Source: Gracilaria domingensis (Eukaryota; Rhodophyta; Florideophyceae; Gracilariales; Gracilariaceae). From it: DNA of 64,000 nucleotides. Positions 43,639-53,459 of this stretch are shown here, in pieces (within the stretch, counting starts at the first letter, position 1; each line of letters opens with the position of its first letter). The stretch covers positions 1 to 64,000 of the forward strand of contig VCMS01000140.1 of NCBI GenBank assembly GCA_022539475.1, written 5' to 3'. The notes beneath the pieces were generated by a model. It saw only the letters and a list, made by a program, of their open reading frames with translations, had not been told where the DNA came from and did not search any database. A program made the translations under genes and the position numbers.

Positions 43639-45765
43639 TCAGGTGGATATGTTAGTAGCCGTAGAAGGAACCTTGTGTCCCCCGATCATTCGATCGTACA
43701 CACCTCTCTGTGTGTATCCATAACCATAAAAGTTCTTAAACGCCTTCCAACCTTTCGGCTTCTTCTTAGGCTTCTCAGCCGACGAAGTATCACGAGAATC
43801 GTCGCTTATTCGGACAGACACCTCGGATGTAATCATCGCCAGCTTGTGATGGTCTCCTTCAGAATCTGTTTCATCATCGCCAATCACATCAACAGGAATA
43901 GAATGGTCCGTCTCTGCTTCGGAGTCATCTATTTCGGCGACCATATCTTCTGGAAGTGGTCTAGGTCTTCGAGACACCGAGCGTACGGACCGCTGCCCGT
44001 TTAAAGTAATTCCTTCATTCACATTGTCCATGTTATCAGTATCAAGACGGGCAGTGGATACTCCTCTCGCATCCGTTATGACGGAAAGCTCGGAAACATT
44101 ACTCTCCCGCCGTTCCCGACCTTCACTACCAAGGTCGGCAAGAGCATCAGTACTGACGAGTTCGTCCAAAGCGTTACTGCTGCCCGGAAGCCAAGATTGC
44201 AAGCTCTTGCTAAGATCCTCCAGGTAGCCTTCGGCCTTCTTGACGTGCGCACCCTTTTTTCTGGAGATTTCAAGCTGTTGCCGAGCCTCTTCAAGTTTCT
44301 TATATGACAGGGCTAGTGCTCGTCGAACCGCTCTTTCGCTGTGTCGTGCCCGGCGAGACGAGGCACGCAATTCAAGCGCGCGCTGACGTAGTCCACGGAA
44401 CTCGGCAGCCTTCTTCCGAAGCTGAGCTCGGAGATGCTCATTTTCCGTCTCAACTTCATCGACATGCTCCTTTAGATACTTCACTTCCTCCTTTGATGCT
44501 TCCAGTTCAACCGAAACAGCGATGGCGTTAGCGGCCTCCACCCCTGAATTGAGCTGTACTGTGGACATGTCAAGCCTTCCAGTCGGGCCCGACATTTCTG
44601 TAAACGAGCTACTGGCAGAGTGTGAATTGCCTTCACCCCTCGCTTTGCCATTGCGCAACTCCACGAGCTCGGTTTCCATTGTATTGTATTGCTCGCGCAA
44701 AAGTGCCAACTCGGTGGCAGCCTCCTTGTACTTTGAGCGGTAATCAACGACTTCGTTGCGGACAGCCGAGTTGGTGACCTTCTTTGCTCTCTCCGCAAAC
44801 TTGAGCGTGCTGACGGTTTCCTCGCCGTGAGACGCCGAGGGTGTGACAGCGCACATGATAGCAGTCTTTGCATTTCCGCCCAAGGCGGGCCTCAAAAGTC
44901 TAGTAAGCTTCGAATCACGGTATGGAAGATGACCATACTTGGCGGGGTCGCCGTTGGCGGACGAGAGACGATTAATGATAGTTCCCAAGACAAGAAGTGA
45001 CTTGTTGATATGAGAACCTTCCTTTTGTCGGGCACCCTCCGCGCCCGTAGATTTGAGCCTCTCCGACCCCGCCAGATCCACGAGGTTCAAGCTGCTAGCA
45101 CGGAAACTCTGATCAACGCCGTCGCCACCCTTGGACTCGATCTGCAACGTGAAAATTGTATGACTCCTGCTACTCCTAGCATTCATCTTGGTCTCACCAA
45201 CCTGGCGAGAGGCCTGTCCCTTCTCCAAAACTGCCATGGCATCCTCATAGCTCTCCACAATGGTCTCCTCGGCGTCGACAAACACACGGCCCGCCTTGTC
45301 CTCCCTGACGACCAGATCACCGCGTAGCGGGTTCATAAGGTCGCGAATTTTGTCGTTGTAAATCTCGACGTAGGCGGCGCGGATGAGGTACGTCCTGGTC
45401 TTCGAAGCGGACGCGGTGCGCAGCACGTGCTTAATTGCGAGCGGGGTGAGTCCCGGGTCGGCGGCATGACCCAGCATGGTGTGGGTCTTGCCCGAACTGG
45501 TCTGGCCGTACGCGAAAACTGTACCGTTGAAGCCGCCGAGCGCCGCTTCGACGATGGGGGCGCCAATGTTCATGTAGACGTCGTCGTTGGTGGAGTCCGG
45601 GGTGAAGATGGCGTCATACATAAAAGTGGTGTTCTTCCTCTCACTGGGCGCGCGTTTCCTGGAGATGGCATTGGCTTGCACGGTCCAGGCGGAGCCGGTG
45701 CCGGAGGCCTTCTCGCGTTCGTTGAGGGGGCGAACCCTGACTCCAACCATAACGCTGTCGGTCAT
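43639..45765 (-). CDS. Kinesin-7 (CENP-E-like) motor protein
   Basis: 708 residues from the ATG at 45765 (the open frame extends 57 bases further, but only through a TTG). The motor domain fills residues about 5-350: VGVRVRPLNEREK, P-loop GQTSSGKTHT (about 86), switch I NARSSRSHTIF, switch II DLAGSE, and HLPYRDSKLTRLLRPALGGN. The neck reads FAERAKKVTNSA, typical of N-terminal plus-end kinesins of the kinesin-7 group. A coiled coil of about 180 residues follows, then a Ser/Asp-rich tail ending in a basic stretch. Kinesin-7 motors act at kinetochores or the division plane. It is transcribed divergently from a second kinesin-7 across 762 bp. The tail is much shorter than that of its neighbour. 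Confidence 0.93.
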   Translation of the reverse strand: MTDSVMVGVRVRPLNEREKASGTGSAWTVQANAISRKRAPSERKNTTFMYDAIFTPDSTNDDVYMNIGAPIVEAALGGFNGTVFAYGQTSSGKTHTMLGHAADPGLTPLAIKHVLRTASASKTRTYLIRAAYVEIYNDKIRDLMNPLRGDLVVREDKAGRVFVDAEETIVESYEDAMAVLEKGQASRQVGETKMNARSSRSHTIFTLQIESKGGDGVDQSFRASSLNLVDLAGSERLKSTGAEGARQKEGSHINKSLLVLGTIINRLSSANGDPAKYGHLPYRDSKLTRLLRPALGGNAKTAIMCAVTPSASHGEETVSTLKFAERAKKVTNSAVRNEVVDYRSKYKEAATELALLREQYNTMETELVELRNGKARGEGNSHSASSSFTEMSGPTGRLDMSTVQLNSGVEAANAIAVSVELEASKEEVKYLKEHVDEVETENEHLRAQLRKKAAEFRGLRQRALELRASSRRARHSERAVRRALALSYKKLEEARQQLEISRKKGAHVKKAEGYLEDLSKSLQSWLPGSSNALDELVSTDALADLGSEGRERRESNVSELSVITDARGVSTARLDTDNMDNVNEGITLNGQRSVRSVSRRPRPLPEDMVAEIDDSEAETDHSIPVDVIGDDETDSEGDHHKLAMITSEVSVRISDDSRDTSSAEKPKKKPKGWKAFKNFYGYGYTQRGVYDRMIGGHKVPSTATNIST

Positions 45766-46482
45766 CGTGGGCAGCGGCGTCTCAAACAGGGTGCGGAAAG
45801 TGAAACAAGCAGCAAGCAGCAAAAGTGGCCGCGCAGCGGCGCGGCGGCGACAAAGAGAGCCGGGAGAAGGCGGCGCGACGCGACAGAGGCGCGCTCGCGG
45901 ACGCAGGGTTTAAAACGGACGCAGCGGAGCGGCGCACGCACACACACGCGCGGGGGCGGGGAATGGGACGTCGTCAACTCAGACGGCGTGGGACGGGACG
46001 GGACGCGCCGGCGGTGCGGGGGGTGTGCGGGTGTGGGTAGCGGTGGGGGCCGGTGCGCGGGCGGAGTGCGCGCGGCTTACGCGCGTTGGGGGTTAGTCGG
46101 GGCGGCGCAAGCCGCGCGAGCACGCGCGCGGGGCGCCAACGCGTGTGTCCACGCTGCCGCCGATGCGCCGCGCTGGCTGCAGCTGCCGCGCCGTGGCGCC
46201 GGTTGCTGGCGCCGCGCTGTGCGCAACGTGGCGCGCCGCGCGCTGGCCGCGTGGCCAGCGATGCGCGGCGCCGAAACGCAAGCGCCTCGCATATGCGCGC
46301 GGTTTGAATTTGAAATGCGAGTCGCTGCTCCCCGCCGCCACGCCCGCGCGTGCCCGCCCCCACGGCTGCTGATGCCGCCGCGCGCCTGGTGACCACTTGC
46401 GAGCCGCCGCTGTCGCGAGCGCGCTGCGCGCTCTTCACCGCTGCGCTGCTCCTTCTTCGTCACTGTTTGTGCCGCCTGACGG

Positions 46483-46515
<33 letters not shown>

Positions 46516-46527
46516 GTGCTTGGCCGC
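45766..46527. promoter_or_regulatory. Bidirectional GC-rich promoter of two kinesin genes
   Basis: This 762-bp region separates the start codons of two head-to-head kinesins. It is very GC-rich and holds a long GCT run (about 46485-46514) just before the right-hand ATG. At 46303-46315 it contains TTTGAATTTGAAA, two overlapping TTTGAA motifs of the CHR type known from mitotic-gene promoters. The same core is palindromic in front of the ARM-kinase. Long ORFs in this region, on both strands, lack family resemblance and are compositional. Confidence 0.55.
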
Positions 46528-49500
46528 ATGGCGCGCGAGCCCTCTGACGATGCCGTGCAGGTCGCTGTGCGCGTGCGCCCGCTCAACGCGCGCGAGAAGG
46601 CCGTGCATCTCAACCCGGCGCTCCCGAGCTGGCAGCTGTCGCCGTCGTCCATCACGCAGAGCGTCAACCAGAAGCCCGTGCTTGCCAATTGCTTCTCGTT
46701 CGACCACGTCTTTCAGCCGGGCGTGCAGAACCTCAATGTGTTCGACGCCATCGCCAAGCCCGTCGTCGCGTCCGCAATTGACGGCATCAACGGCGTCATC
46801 TTTGCGTACGGCCAGACCGCTGCTGGGAAGACCTACACCATGCTGGGCACAGACGCTGACGCAGGCATTACTCCGCGCTCCATCTCGAATGTGTTTCAGT
46901 TGATCGCGCAGTGCTCGCAGCGCCAGTTCTTGTTGCGCGCCAGTTATATTGAGATTTACAATGAAATCATCCGTGACCTCTTGCTTCCGGCCAATGACAA
47001 CCTGCGCATTCATGAGGACGTCATCAACAAGCGCGTGTTTGTCGACGCTCGCGAAGAGGTGGTCGTGTGCGTGGACGACGTCATGCGCATCATTGCTGCG
47101 GGCGAGGCCGTGCGTGCCGTTGGCGAGACTAACATGAATGACCGTTCTTCGCGTTCGCACACCATCTTTACGCTCAAGATTGAGTCTAGGGAGACTACCT
47201 CCGACGATGCCGACGAGGACGCGCTCAACATTCAGAATGAAGGCGTTGCCATTCGAGCCAGTACTCTTTCGCTGGTCGATTTGGCGGGATCTGAACGCGC
47301 ATCCTTCACAAAGGCACAGGGCATGAGATTGGTTGAGGGGGGGCACATCAACAAGAGTCTTCTCACGCTCGGTACCGTCATTAACAAGCTTAGTTCGGGA
47401 GTATCTCGAAACGCCTCTCACATTCCCTACAGAGATTCTAAACTAACCCGCTTGCTGCAACCGGCGCTCGGTGGGAATGCAAGAACGGCTATTATCTGCG
47501 CCATCACACCGTCTACGCTGCACATGGACGAGACTTTAAGCACGCTCAAGTTTGCAAGTCGAGCGAAGAAAGTCACCAACCACGCGCAGACCAACGAGTT
47601 TTTGGATGATCGAGCCAAGTTGCGACGTGCTGAGAAGAAAATTGTCGCGCTTGAATTGGAGCTCCAGAAGTTCAAGGCGGGCGGCGGCGCTGTGATGAAC
47701 CAAATACAACCTTTGCAGCCACTTTCGACTGAAGGATTAGGAAGAATACGTGCCAACGAGGGCAGATTCGACAAACTTCTTGCGCATCTCATGCAAAACG
47801 GACTGCTTCAGCCAGAGAAGCCCGTTATCACGCGGACTCCTGGTGATATGACCAAGTCGGTTCCACTGCGAAGCGCACTTGACTTGCGAGTGCCTCAGCA
47901 GCAGCCTTCACCCATGGGTATAAACAACGTTGATCTTGAGCACGAGCAGCAGCTCACCGAAATGCGTCTGAAACTCATGCGAGCCGAGCAAGAAAGAAAT
48001 CGTGCACTTCTTGAAATCGAATTCGAACGGCGAGCCATGGATGAAGAAGTAGGGGCTCTGATCGCTTCCAATGAGCAAGCAACGAGGGATAGACTAATTT
48101 CCGAACGCGAATGCGAGGAAGCTCTGAATTCGTTGGCTAGGTCTCAGGCGGCGTCCCTAGTCAACGAGATGGTTTCGGATGCCATAAACACGTCATCATT
48201 GACCTCTGAAGTGAAAGAAGCAAATCGCAAGCTTTCCGTCATGGATGCGATTAAGAAGGAGAACGATACGTTCAAGAAGGAAATGGCAGTTTTACAGAAG
48301 GATCTTTCTGAAATACGAAGGCGTGAGAAGCGAGGTGTAGGTCCGGTGATGAAGGAGGTGCGCCAAGAGCATAACAAGCGAGTCGAGGCCGAAAGCAAAC
48401 TGAAAGCAATTCGAAAGCAACTTCAAACTTTCAAAACGGAGAAGGCGTCGATGATCAGAGATAGGAACGACATGGAGCGCAAAATGAAGGCCTTAACGAT
48501 GGAAAACGAACGTCATCGAAGCCACACCGAAAAGGCGCAGTCCAGAATTGAGAGGGTGGTCTCCGAAGCGAAGAAGGAGCTTCAAGCGACTCTTGATGAG
48601 AAGAACAAGGAGTTGTCGACTGCCTTGGAGGACTTGTCGTCGGCGACAACCCGTCGTGATGTGTTGGAAAAGCAAGTTACTGTGTTAATGGAGACAAATG
48701 CGAAGTTGTCTTCGGACGTAAGCTCGAGAACCGATGAAAAAGAATGTGCCGAGGAAGAAATCGTTCGGCTTCAGAACGAGATTAATTTGCTGCAGGAGAA
48801 GATCCAGAATGTTGAATCATACTCTAGTGGCCTTACCGAACAACTGGGAAAGGTCCATCTCGACCTTGAGGAGAAAAAGTCTGAGTTAGAAGAGGCTCTG
48901 AGGACGAGAAGTGAAACGGAGCAGACCGAGCTACTGACCGCGCAACAAGCTTTTGTTGAACTGGAAGTTCGTTTTCTACAGGGTGAGAAAACAATTTGCA
49001 GTCTTAAGGATTCCTTAAAGGAATGTGAACAAGAGAAGATTGCTCTTCAACAGAAGACAATGGTTTTGGAGACAGAGGTGGCGGAGCATGTGCGAGCGAA
49101 TGAAAATTTACGTTCGAAACTCAAAACTTCTGAAGAAGCAAAATCCACCGCTGAAGCTGAAACGGCTTCAGTCAGAAAGAATATGTCGTACGAGATTGAA
49201 CAGCTGCAAATCTGTCTCGAAAGCAAAGAAGAAGCAAAGAGAACAAGACAGCGGGGACTGGAAGAAAGTTTAGAGCTCCGTACCAGACTAGAGGAAATGA
49301 AGGTTCAAATGGAGGATATGAAATCGAGATCGAGAGAGTCTTGCGAAGAAAACGAAGAGTTGCGAAGAAAGGTCGGGTTATTGTTGTCCGAGACCGAGAC
49401 TAGGATGAGAGAACTTAATCGGATGGCTGGTAAGCTACGGTCTCGAGACGAAAAGATTTTTGAGTTAGAGGAGACACTGAGTGAGTTCGGGCGGGGGGAA

Positions 49501-49905
49501 GGTCTTATTGCGAACTTGAGGAAACGGATATGTTCAAAAGACACGGAGATTGACGACTTGAGGCTGCAGCTGAGAATGCAGAGCGAACTGCTGAGAGACC
49601 AAGACCTGGCTGCTGAATACAAGGACGTAGAAGAATTTTTGAAACTCAAGACATGGAGCAGTTGTCTTGAACGGGAACGTGATAATCTTCAGAAAAGAGT
49701 TGATGTTATGGAAAAGGAAAAAGTAGAATTGATACAAGAGACTTTCAAGCTTCGGAAACGAATCAAGTTGCACGATGGAGAGAGAATTGAAAGTGCTATT
49801 AAGCGGAAAGTGATCGAGCGAGAGCATTTTTCTGAGGAATGTCGGCGGAAAAAGGTGTTACGGGAGCTTGATACTAACAACAACATCGTAAAAGATTCAG
49901 CGTGA
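46528..49905 (+). CDS. Kinesin-7 (CENP-E-like) motor protein with long coiled coil
   Basis: 1125 residues from the ATG at 46528 (an in-frame GTG lies four codons earlier). The motor occupies residues about 8-355: VAVRVRPLNAREK, P-loop GQTAAGKTYT (about 95), NDRSSRSHTIF, DLAGSERASF, HIPYRDSKLTRLLQPALGGN and the neck FASRAKKVTNHA. From about 470 to 1100 the protein is almost continuous coiled coil, rich in Glu, Lys and Arg, as expected for a long-stalked kinetochore or midzone kinesin. The motor is clearly paralogous to the leftward kinesin (same domain edges, about the same neck), so the pair may derive from an inverted local duplication. No introns. Confidence 0.95.
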   Translation: MAREPSDDAVQVAVRVRPLNAREKAVHLNPALPSWQLSPSSITQSVNQKPVLANCFSFDHVFQPGVQNLNVFDAIAKPVVASAIDGINGVIFAYGQTAAGKTYTMLGTDADAGITPRSISNVFQLIAQCSQRQFLLRASYIEIYNEIIRDLLLPANDNLRIHEDVINKRVFVDAREEVVVCVDDVMRIIAAGEAVRAVGETNMNDRSSRSHTIFTLKIESRETTSDDADEDALNIQNEGVAIRASTLSLVDLAGSERASFTKAQGMRLVEGGHINKSLLTLGTVINKLSSGVSRNASHIPYRDSKLTRLLQPALGGNARTAIICAITPSTLHMDETLSTLKFASRAKKVTNHAQTNEFLDDRAKLRRAEKKIVALELELQKFKAGGGAVMNQIQPLQPLSTEGLGRIRANEGRFDKLLAHLMQNGLLQPEKPVITRTPGDMTKSVPLRSALDLRVPQQQPSPMGINNVDLEHEQQLTEMRLKLMRAEQERNRALLEIEFERRAMDEEVGALIASNEQATRDRLISERECEEALNSLARSQAASLVNEMVSDAINTSSLTSEVKEANRKLSVMDAIKKENDTFKKEMAVLQKDLSEIRRREKRGVGPVMKEVRQEHNKRVEAESKLKAIRKQLQTFKTEKASMIRDRNDMERKMKALTMENERHRSHTEKAQSRIERVVSEAKKELQATLDEKNKELSTALEDLSSATTRRDVLEKQVTVLMETNAKLSSDVSSRTDEKECAEEEIVRLQNEINLLQEKIQNVESYSSGLTEQLGKVHLDLEEKKSELEEALRTRSETEQTELLTAQQAFVELEVRFLQGEKTICSLKDSLKECEQEKIALQQKTMVLETEVAEHVRANENLRSKLKTSEEAKSTAEAETASVRKNMSYEIEQLQICLESKEEAKRTRQRGLEESLELRTRLEEMKVQMEDMKSRSRESCEENEELRRKVGLLLSETETRMRELNRMAGKLRSRDEKIFELEETLSEFGRGEGLIANLRKRICSKDTEIDDLRLQLRMQSELLRDQDLAAEYKDVEEFLKLKTWSSCLERERDNLQKRVDVMEKEKVELIQETFKLRKRIKLHDGERIESAIKRKVIEREHFSEECRRKKVLRELDTNNNIVKDSA

Positions 49906-50842
49906 GGTATGTTCGTAGCATAGAAACTCAAGTTGCAACCGTTCTTGTTTCGGCCTTCTCAAGAAGCTTTACGTTCTCACTACTTTTTGACTATTAACTA
50001 AACTCTATTCAATGTTTATTCAACTGAATGCTGCTCTCGACGCACTAGATGCATGGCTTAGCGTTCTATTCTTTTCAAGCTGGAAGTTGGCGGCCTAATT
50101 TGAGGTTGTCTTTAAGACGATCTATGCACACGACTCGTGTGCATAGATCGTCTTAAAGACAAGCCTTGATAACTGTTAGGTCGGAGAAGACCGATTTTTT
50201 TTTGGCGCAGAGTGTCCTTAATAAGGACTCCTTATACCTCCTGTCTAGCAGTGACAGACAATTGCGTGCACAGGCACAGATGCTGTATTCTTATCGAGCA
50301 GCATATGCGGGCCCAAAGTATCCCTCTCTTTCTTCGTCTGTCCGCAGCGGTCAGGGTTTAAGGGAAAACAGTTGTGTTGAGAGCTTTCGCTCTGTGCTCT
50401 AAAGTTCTACTTCATAGTACTAGCCTTCTACTCCTGTGGTTAGAAAGAACGACTGGCTCAACGAAATGGCCTAATCTATGGCACGTGTGTATGAGTTAAG
50501 GATACATTTTGGGTTCTTACAAATCAAGTCGCCTCTAGCTTTTTGTGGATCTCAATCAGTTCTCAAATTCAAACAGAGATGGTTATCTGATTTCTCAAGC
50601 AATGTAGATAGTAGGTGCCCCCAAGTGGCATATCATTTGAATGCTCAAGTTCGAGTTCATCTGTCACCCACACTCAGATATCCAGGTTTTGTTGGAGATA
50701 TGCAGTCATGCTTCCTACAATTGTTTTTCGGTTGGAATGTTTGCTTCACTTCACTTAAGTTCACTTCTGCTCCGCAGCGGTAGGAGACGGGGTATCTGAG
50801 TATCACACAGCTCGTGTTCTTCAGACTTCCTGTGAACAAACC
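49906..50842. other. Intergenic region with a palindrome
   Basis: Between the kinesin and the methyltransferase. Besides the perfect palindrome at 50106-50162 I see only short frames and a T9 run near 50194. Confidence 0.5.
50106..50162. repeat. Perfect palindrome, 28-bp arms, 1-nt centre
   Basis: 50106-50133 is the exact reverse complement of 50135-50162 around the single C at 50134. The arm includes CTTTAAGACGATCTATGCAC. About 200 bp downstream of the kinesin stop codon and 680 bp upstream of the methyltransferase. Confidence 0.97.
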
Positions 50843-51502
50843 ATGGCCCACCCCGAAGACAGAAAGAGATTCAGCACAAAACCGTATGAGTTCATAATTT
50901 CATCGATTCCTAAAGAGGACAAGATAGCAAACTACGACAGCTGGGCACCCGTATATGAGCAGGATTTGGAGACAGATAACGTGTGCTGGTGGAACATTGC
51001 CACTACAAAATTGTTCAACGTCATCAAAGCAAATCACCATCGTTTGAACGAACCAGTAGTTGTAGATGCCGGATGTGGAACTGGAACTGCCGGCGTTTTG
51101 ATTCGAAAGCTCACCGACGACTTTGCCTTGCCGATTAAGCTTATTGGGTATGACTACAGCCAAGGAATGCTCGACGAGGCTCGAAAGAAGAACGTTTATC
51201 ACGAATTGTTCCTGGGAGATTTCTTTGGTGAAGTTCCCATAGAGGACGAGAGCGCGGACTATCTGATATGTGCCGGTGTGTTCTTGGATGGCCATGTTGG
51301 TCCAGAAGCTATGTTGAAGATTTTGAGTCATTTGAAAAGGGGGGGTTTTGGTGTGATCACCATTCGAATTACTTCGTATGAAGCGAAGAAAGCGGAGTAT
51401 GAGTCCTTGATTAAGGAAGGTGGATGTGTGATAATTGATCTTGCCATTGATAACTATCTGGGAGAAGTGAAGGCAGCCTATGTTACGGTGCAAAAAGTGT
51501 AG
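50843..51502 (+). CDS. SAM-dependent methyltransferase (METTL27/WBSCR27-like)
   Basis: 219 residues, single exon, ATG at 50843. The class I methyltransferase fold is evident: motif I VVVDAGCGTGTAGVLI (about residue 70), a post-I acidic strand in IGYDYSQGMLDEA, and motif IV/post-IV YLICAGVFLDGHV with LKRGGFGVITIR. The N-terminus has KIANYDSWAPVYEQDLE, the YDxWAxxYExD pattern characteristic of the WBSCR27/METTL27 group. Members bind S-adenosylmethionine; the substrate is not established. Normal length for the group. Flanked by intergenic DNA on both sides, so it has its own promoter. Confidence 0.85.
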   Translation: MAHPEDRKRFSTKPYEFIISSIPKEDKIANYDSWAPVYEQDLETDNVCWWNIATTKLFNVIKANHHRLNEPVVVDAGCGTGTAGVLIRKLTDDFALPIKLIGYDYSQGMLDEARKKNVYHELFLGDFFGEVPIEDESADYLICAGVFLDGHVGPEAMLKILSHLKRGGFGVITIRITSYEAKKAEYESLIKEGGCVIIDLAIDNYLGEVKAAYVTVQKV

Positions 51503-52535
51503 ATTCGGTGTGAGAGTTCAGGGCATACGATGGAGATCTTAATCAGAAAGATTGCTGGGAGTGAGTTGTTATTCTGTTTGTTACCTACTCTGCTAGGGGT
51601 CAGGCTCGGACACACAATTTCACGACGACTGCCTACACATAGTTCGTTTTGAATTCATTAATGATTTTCACTTGTTGTAGGGGGGGCTGATGCTGAGACT
51701 GATGTCTATTCTCTATGTACTATCTACTCTTGTGACATGGATAGTGTAGCTTCTGATTCGGAAGATGCAATATTGCTTGCCCCTTGTTTTTGTAAAGCGC
51801 TTAGAATTGTTGCCTTTTGGGGGACACAGGATAGTGTGCAATGCATTTACACTCTCTTCGTTTTTCCTTTCCCTTGTGTCTCTGCACCTGTGCGAGAAGC
51901 AAAACGCACACAGACGGAGAAGTGTTTCTCGTTTTCTTGCTGGCTCCGCAAACGTGAGAACTTTGTTCTGGTTCGTTCTCTTGCCGCATGTGCGTCAAAA
52001 TGAATGACAAGACATTCAATGGTATATTAATCGGTGATCTGTACCCTTCGCATAGATTTTTGCATAAAACTCCAAATACACGTGTCAGCAAATGTTGCCT
52101 CTGGAAGGCATCAAGATACCCAGATTTTAGGGGTTTTTTAGCGGGGTGCGATTTTAGGGGGTTTTGGGTGGGTACAGATTTGAAAAAGAACCCTGATTTT
52201 AGGGGCTTTTGGAGGGGTAGGTACTTTGTATAATGTTGTATTACGGGTTTTATTCGTCTTATTTTTTTTTATTTTGTTAACTTATTTTATTTGGAAAATG
52301 GCTGTGGAAATGGCCGATTACCGCTGAGGTCGGTCGTTTCGATTCGCGGGCTGGAACGCAAGAGCATCGTTCCGCCATTGCATTGGAACGGAGTTGTTAC
52401 TTCTCCCCGCGTTTGATCCATCGCCAACGCCCGTGCGATCCCAGATCTTTCTGACGCCCTCGTTCTTGTACTCCCCATCTACACCATCTGCGCTCCAGTC
52501 CCGGGCCTGTGCATTCAACAACCTCTTTTCACCTC
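51503..52535. other. Intergenic region with repeat 2 and TTTTAGGG motifs
   Basis: Contains the second copy of the 47-nt repeat (52017-52063) and, just after it, three GATTTTAGGGG units (about 52120, 52150, 52195) embedded in T- and G-rich DNA. The last about 200 bp are the presumed PSMB3 promoter, with ATTGG/CCAAT-like GCATTGG near 52380. Confidence 0.5.
52017..52063 (+). repeat. 47-nt exact repeat, copy 2
   Basis: Same 47 bases as 30300-30346, same orientation, with different flanks. Probably the end of a dispersed element family. Confidence 0.95.
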
Positions 52536-53302
52536 ATGGTAAGTTGGCGAGCGGCAGAAGGCGACGAACGCTTTCATATTCATAAGAGCTTCGTTCTAAC
52601 CGTCATCATTTGATAAACAGAGTATTCTTGAGTACAATGGCGGCTGCGTTCTGGCCATGGCTGGAAAGGAATGCGTGGCAATCGCGAGCGATAAAAGACT
52701 GGGAGTGCAACTCGTACGTTGTGGCACTACACTTCATTGCCGTTTCTCGGCACGTTTCTGACCCCTTCCCTTTTTGCGAGTAGACCACTGTTGCGATGGA
52801 TGCGAACAGAATCTTTCCAATGCATGACAAGCTTTATCTGGGGCTCACAGGCCTTATGACCGACATCACAACGCTGGATCAACTATTCCGTTTCAAACTT
52901 GAGTTGTATTCCATGCGTGAAAACCGACTGATGAAACCAAAGACGTTTGCTAGTCTTGTCTCTTCCACTCTGTATTCGAAGCGATTCGCGCCTTATTTCT
53001 CGGAGCCGGTCATAGCGGGGTTGGATAGCGACAACAAGCCCTACATTTGCAGCATGGATCTGCTTGGATGCATCGCGGAAGAGACTGATTTTTGTGTGGC
53101 GGGAACCTGTGCGGAAAGTTTGTTTGGTACATGCGAAACGTTTTACAAGAAGGACCTCGAACCGGACGAGCTTTTTGAAACAGTGAGTCAGGCTCTTCTG
53201 GCGGCGCTGGATCGTGATTGCATCTCTGGCTGGGGCGCAGTTGTTCATATTATTACCAAGGACGGCGTTCAGACCAAGGAACTTGACGGAAGAATGGACT
53301 AG
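52536..53302 (+). CDS. PSMB3: 20S proteasome beta-3 subunit (spliced, three exons)
   Basis: The start codon stands alone at the end of exon 1 (52536-52538). Exon 2 is 52621-52713 and exon 3 is 52784-53302; introns are 82 bp (GTAAGT...AAACAG) and 70 bp (GTACGT...GAGTAG). The joined protein is 204 residues, the size of beta-3 in other eukaryotes. Exon 2 gives [13 protein letters not shown] and [13 protein letters not shown]; exon 3 gives [19 protein letters not shown] and GSRC-equivalent GTCAESLFG. Beta-3 lacks a catalytic threonine and needs no propeptide, which fits the near-immediate start of the mature domain. It forms part of the structural beta ring of the proteasome core in cytosol and nucleus. 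It is convergent with the membrane-protein gene at 53460. Confidence 0.93.
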
Positions 53303-53459
53303 TGATGTTGAACAATAAAGCTGACTCCCTGTAAAACATATGTGTCGCCATTGCAAAAGTTTTGTGGTGCGGTCAGACATGCTCATGATGAAGCGATCGC
53401 TTTACAACACGGCGTTTATGTTACACTCATGTGGTACACTATTCTATCAAAAGTTACTT

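Noticed and set aside
45974-46688. Long ORFs on both strands in the kinesin promoter
   Set aside because: No family resemblance; Ala/Arg-rich in every frame; they cross a bidirectional promoter.
52115-52210. TTTTAGGG units resembling a Chlamydomonas-type telomere repeat
   Set aside because: Only three interrupted units in the interior of a gene-bearing region; not a telomere tract.
52796-53302. Beta-3 subunit starting at the internal Met at 52796
   Set aside because: Would remove the first 36 residues of the core fold; exons 1 and 2 supply them in frame.
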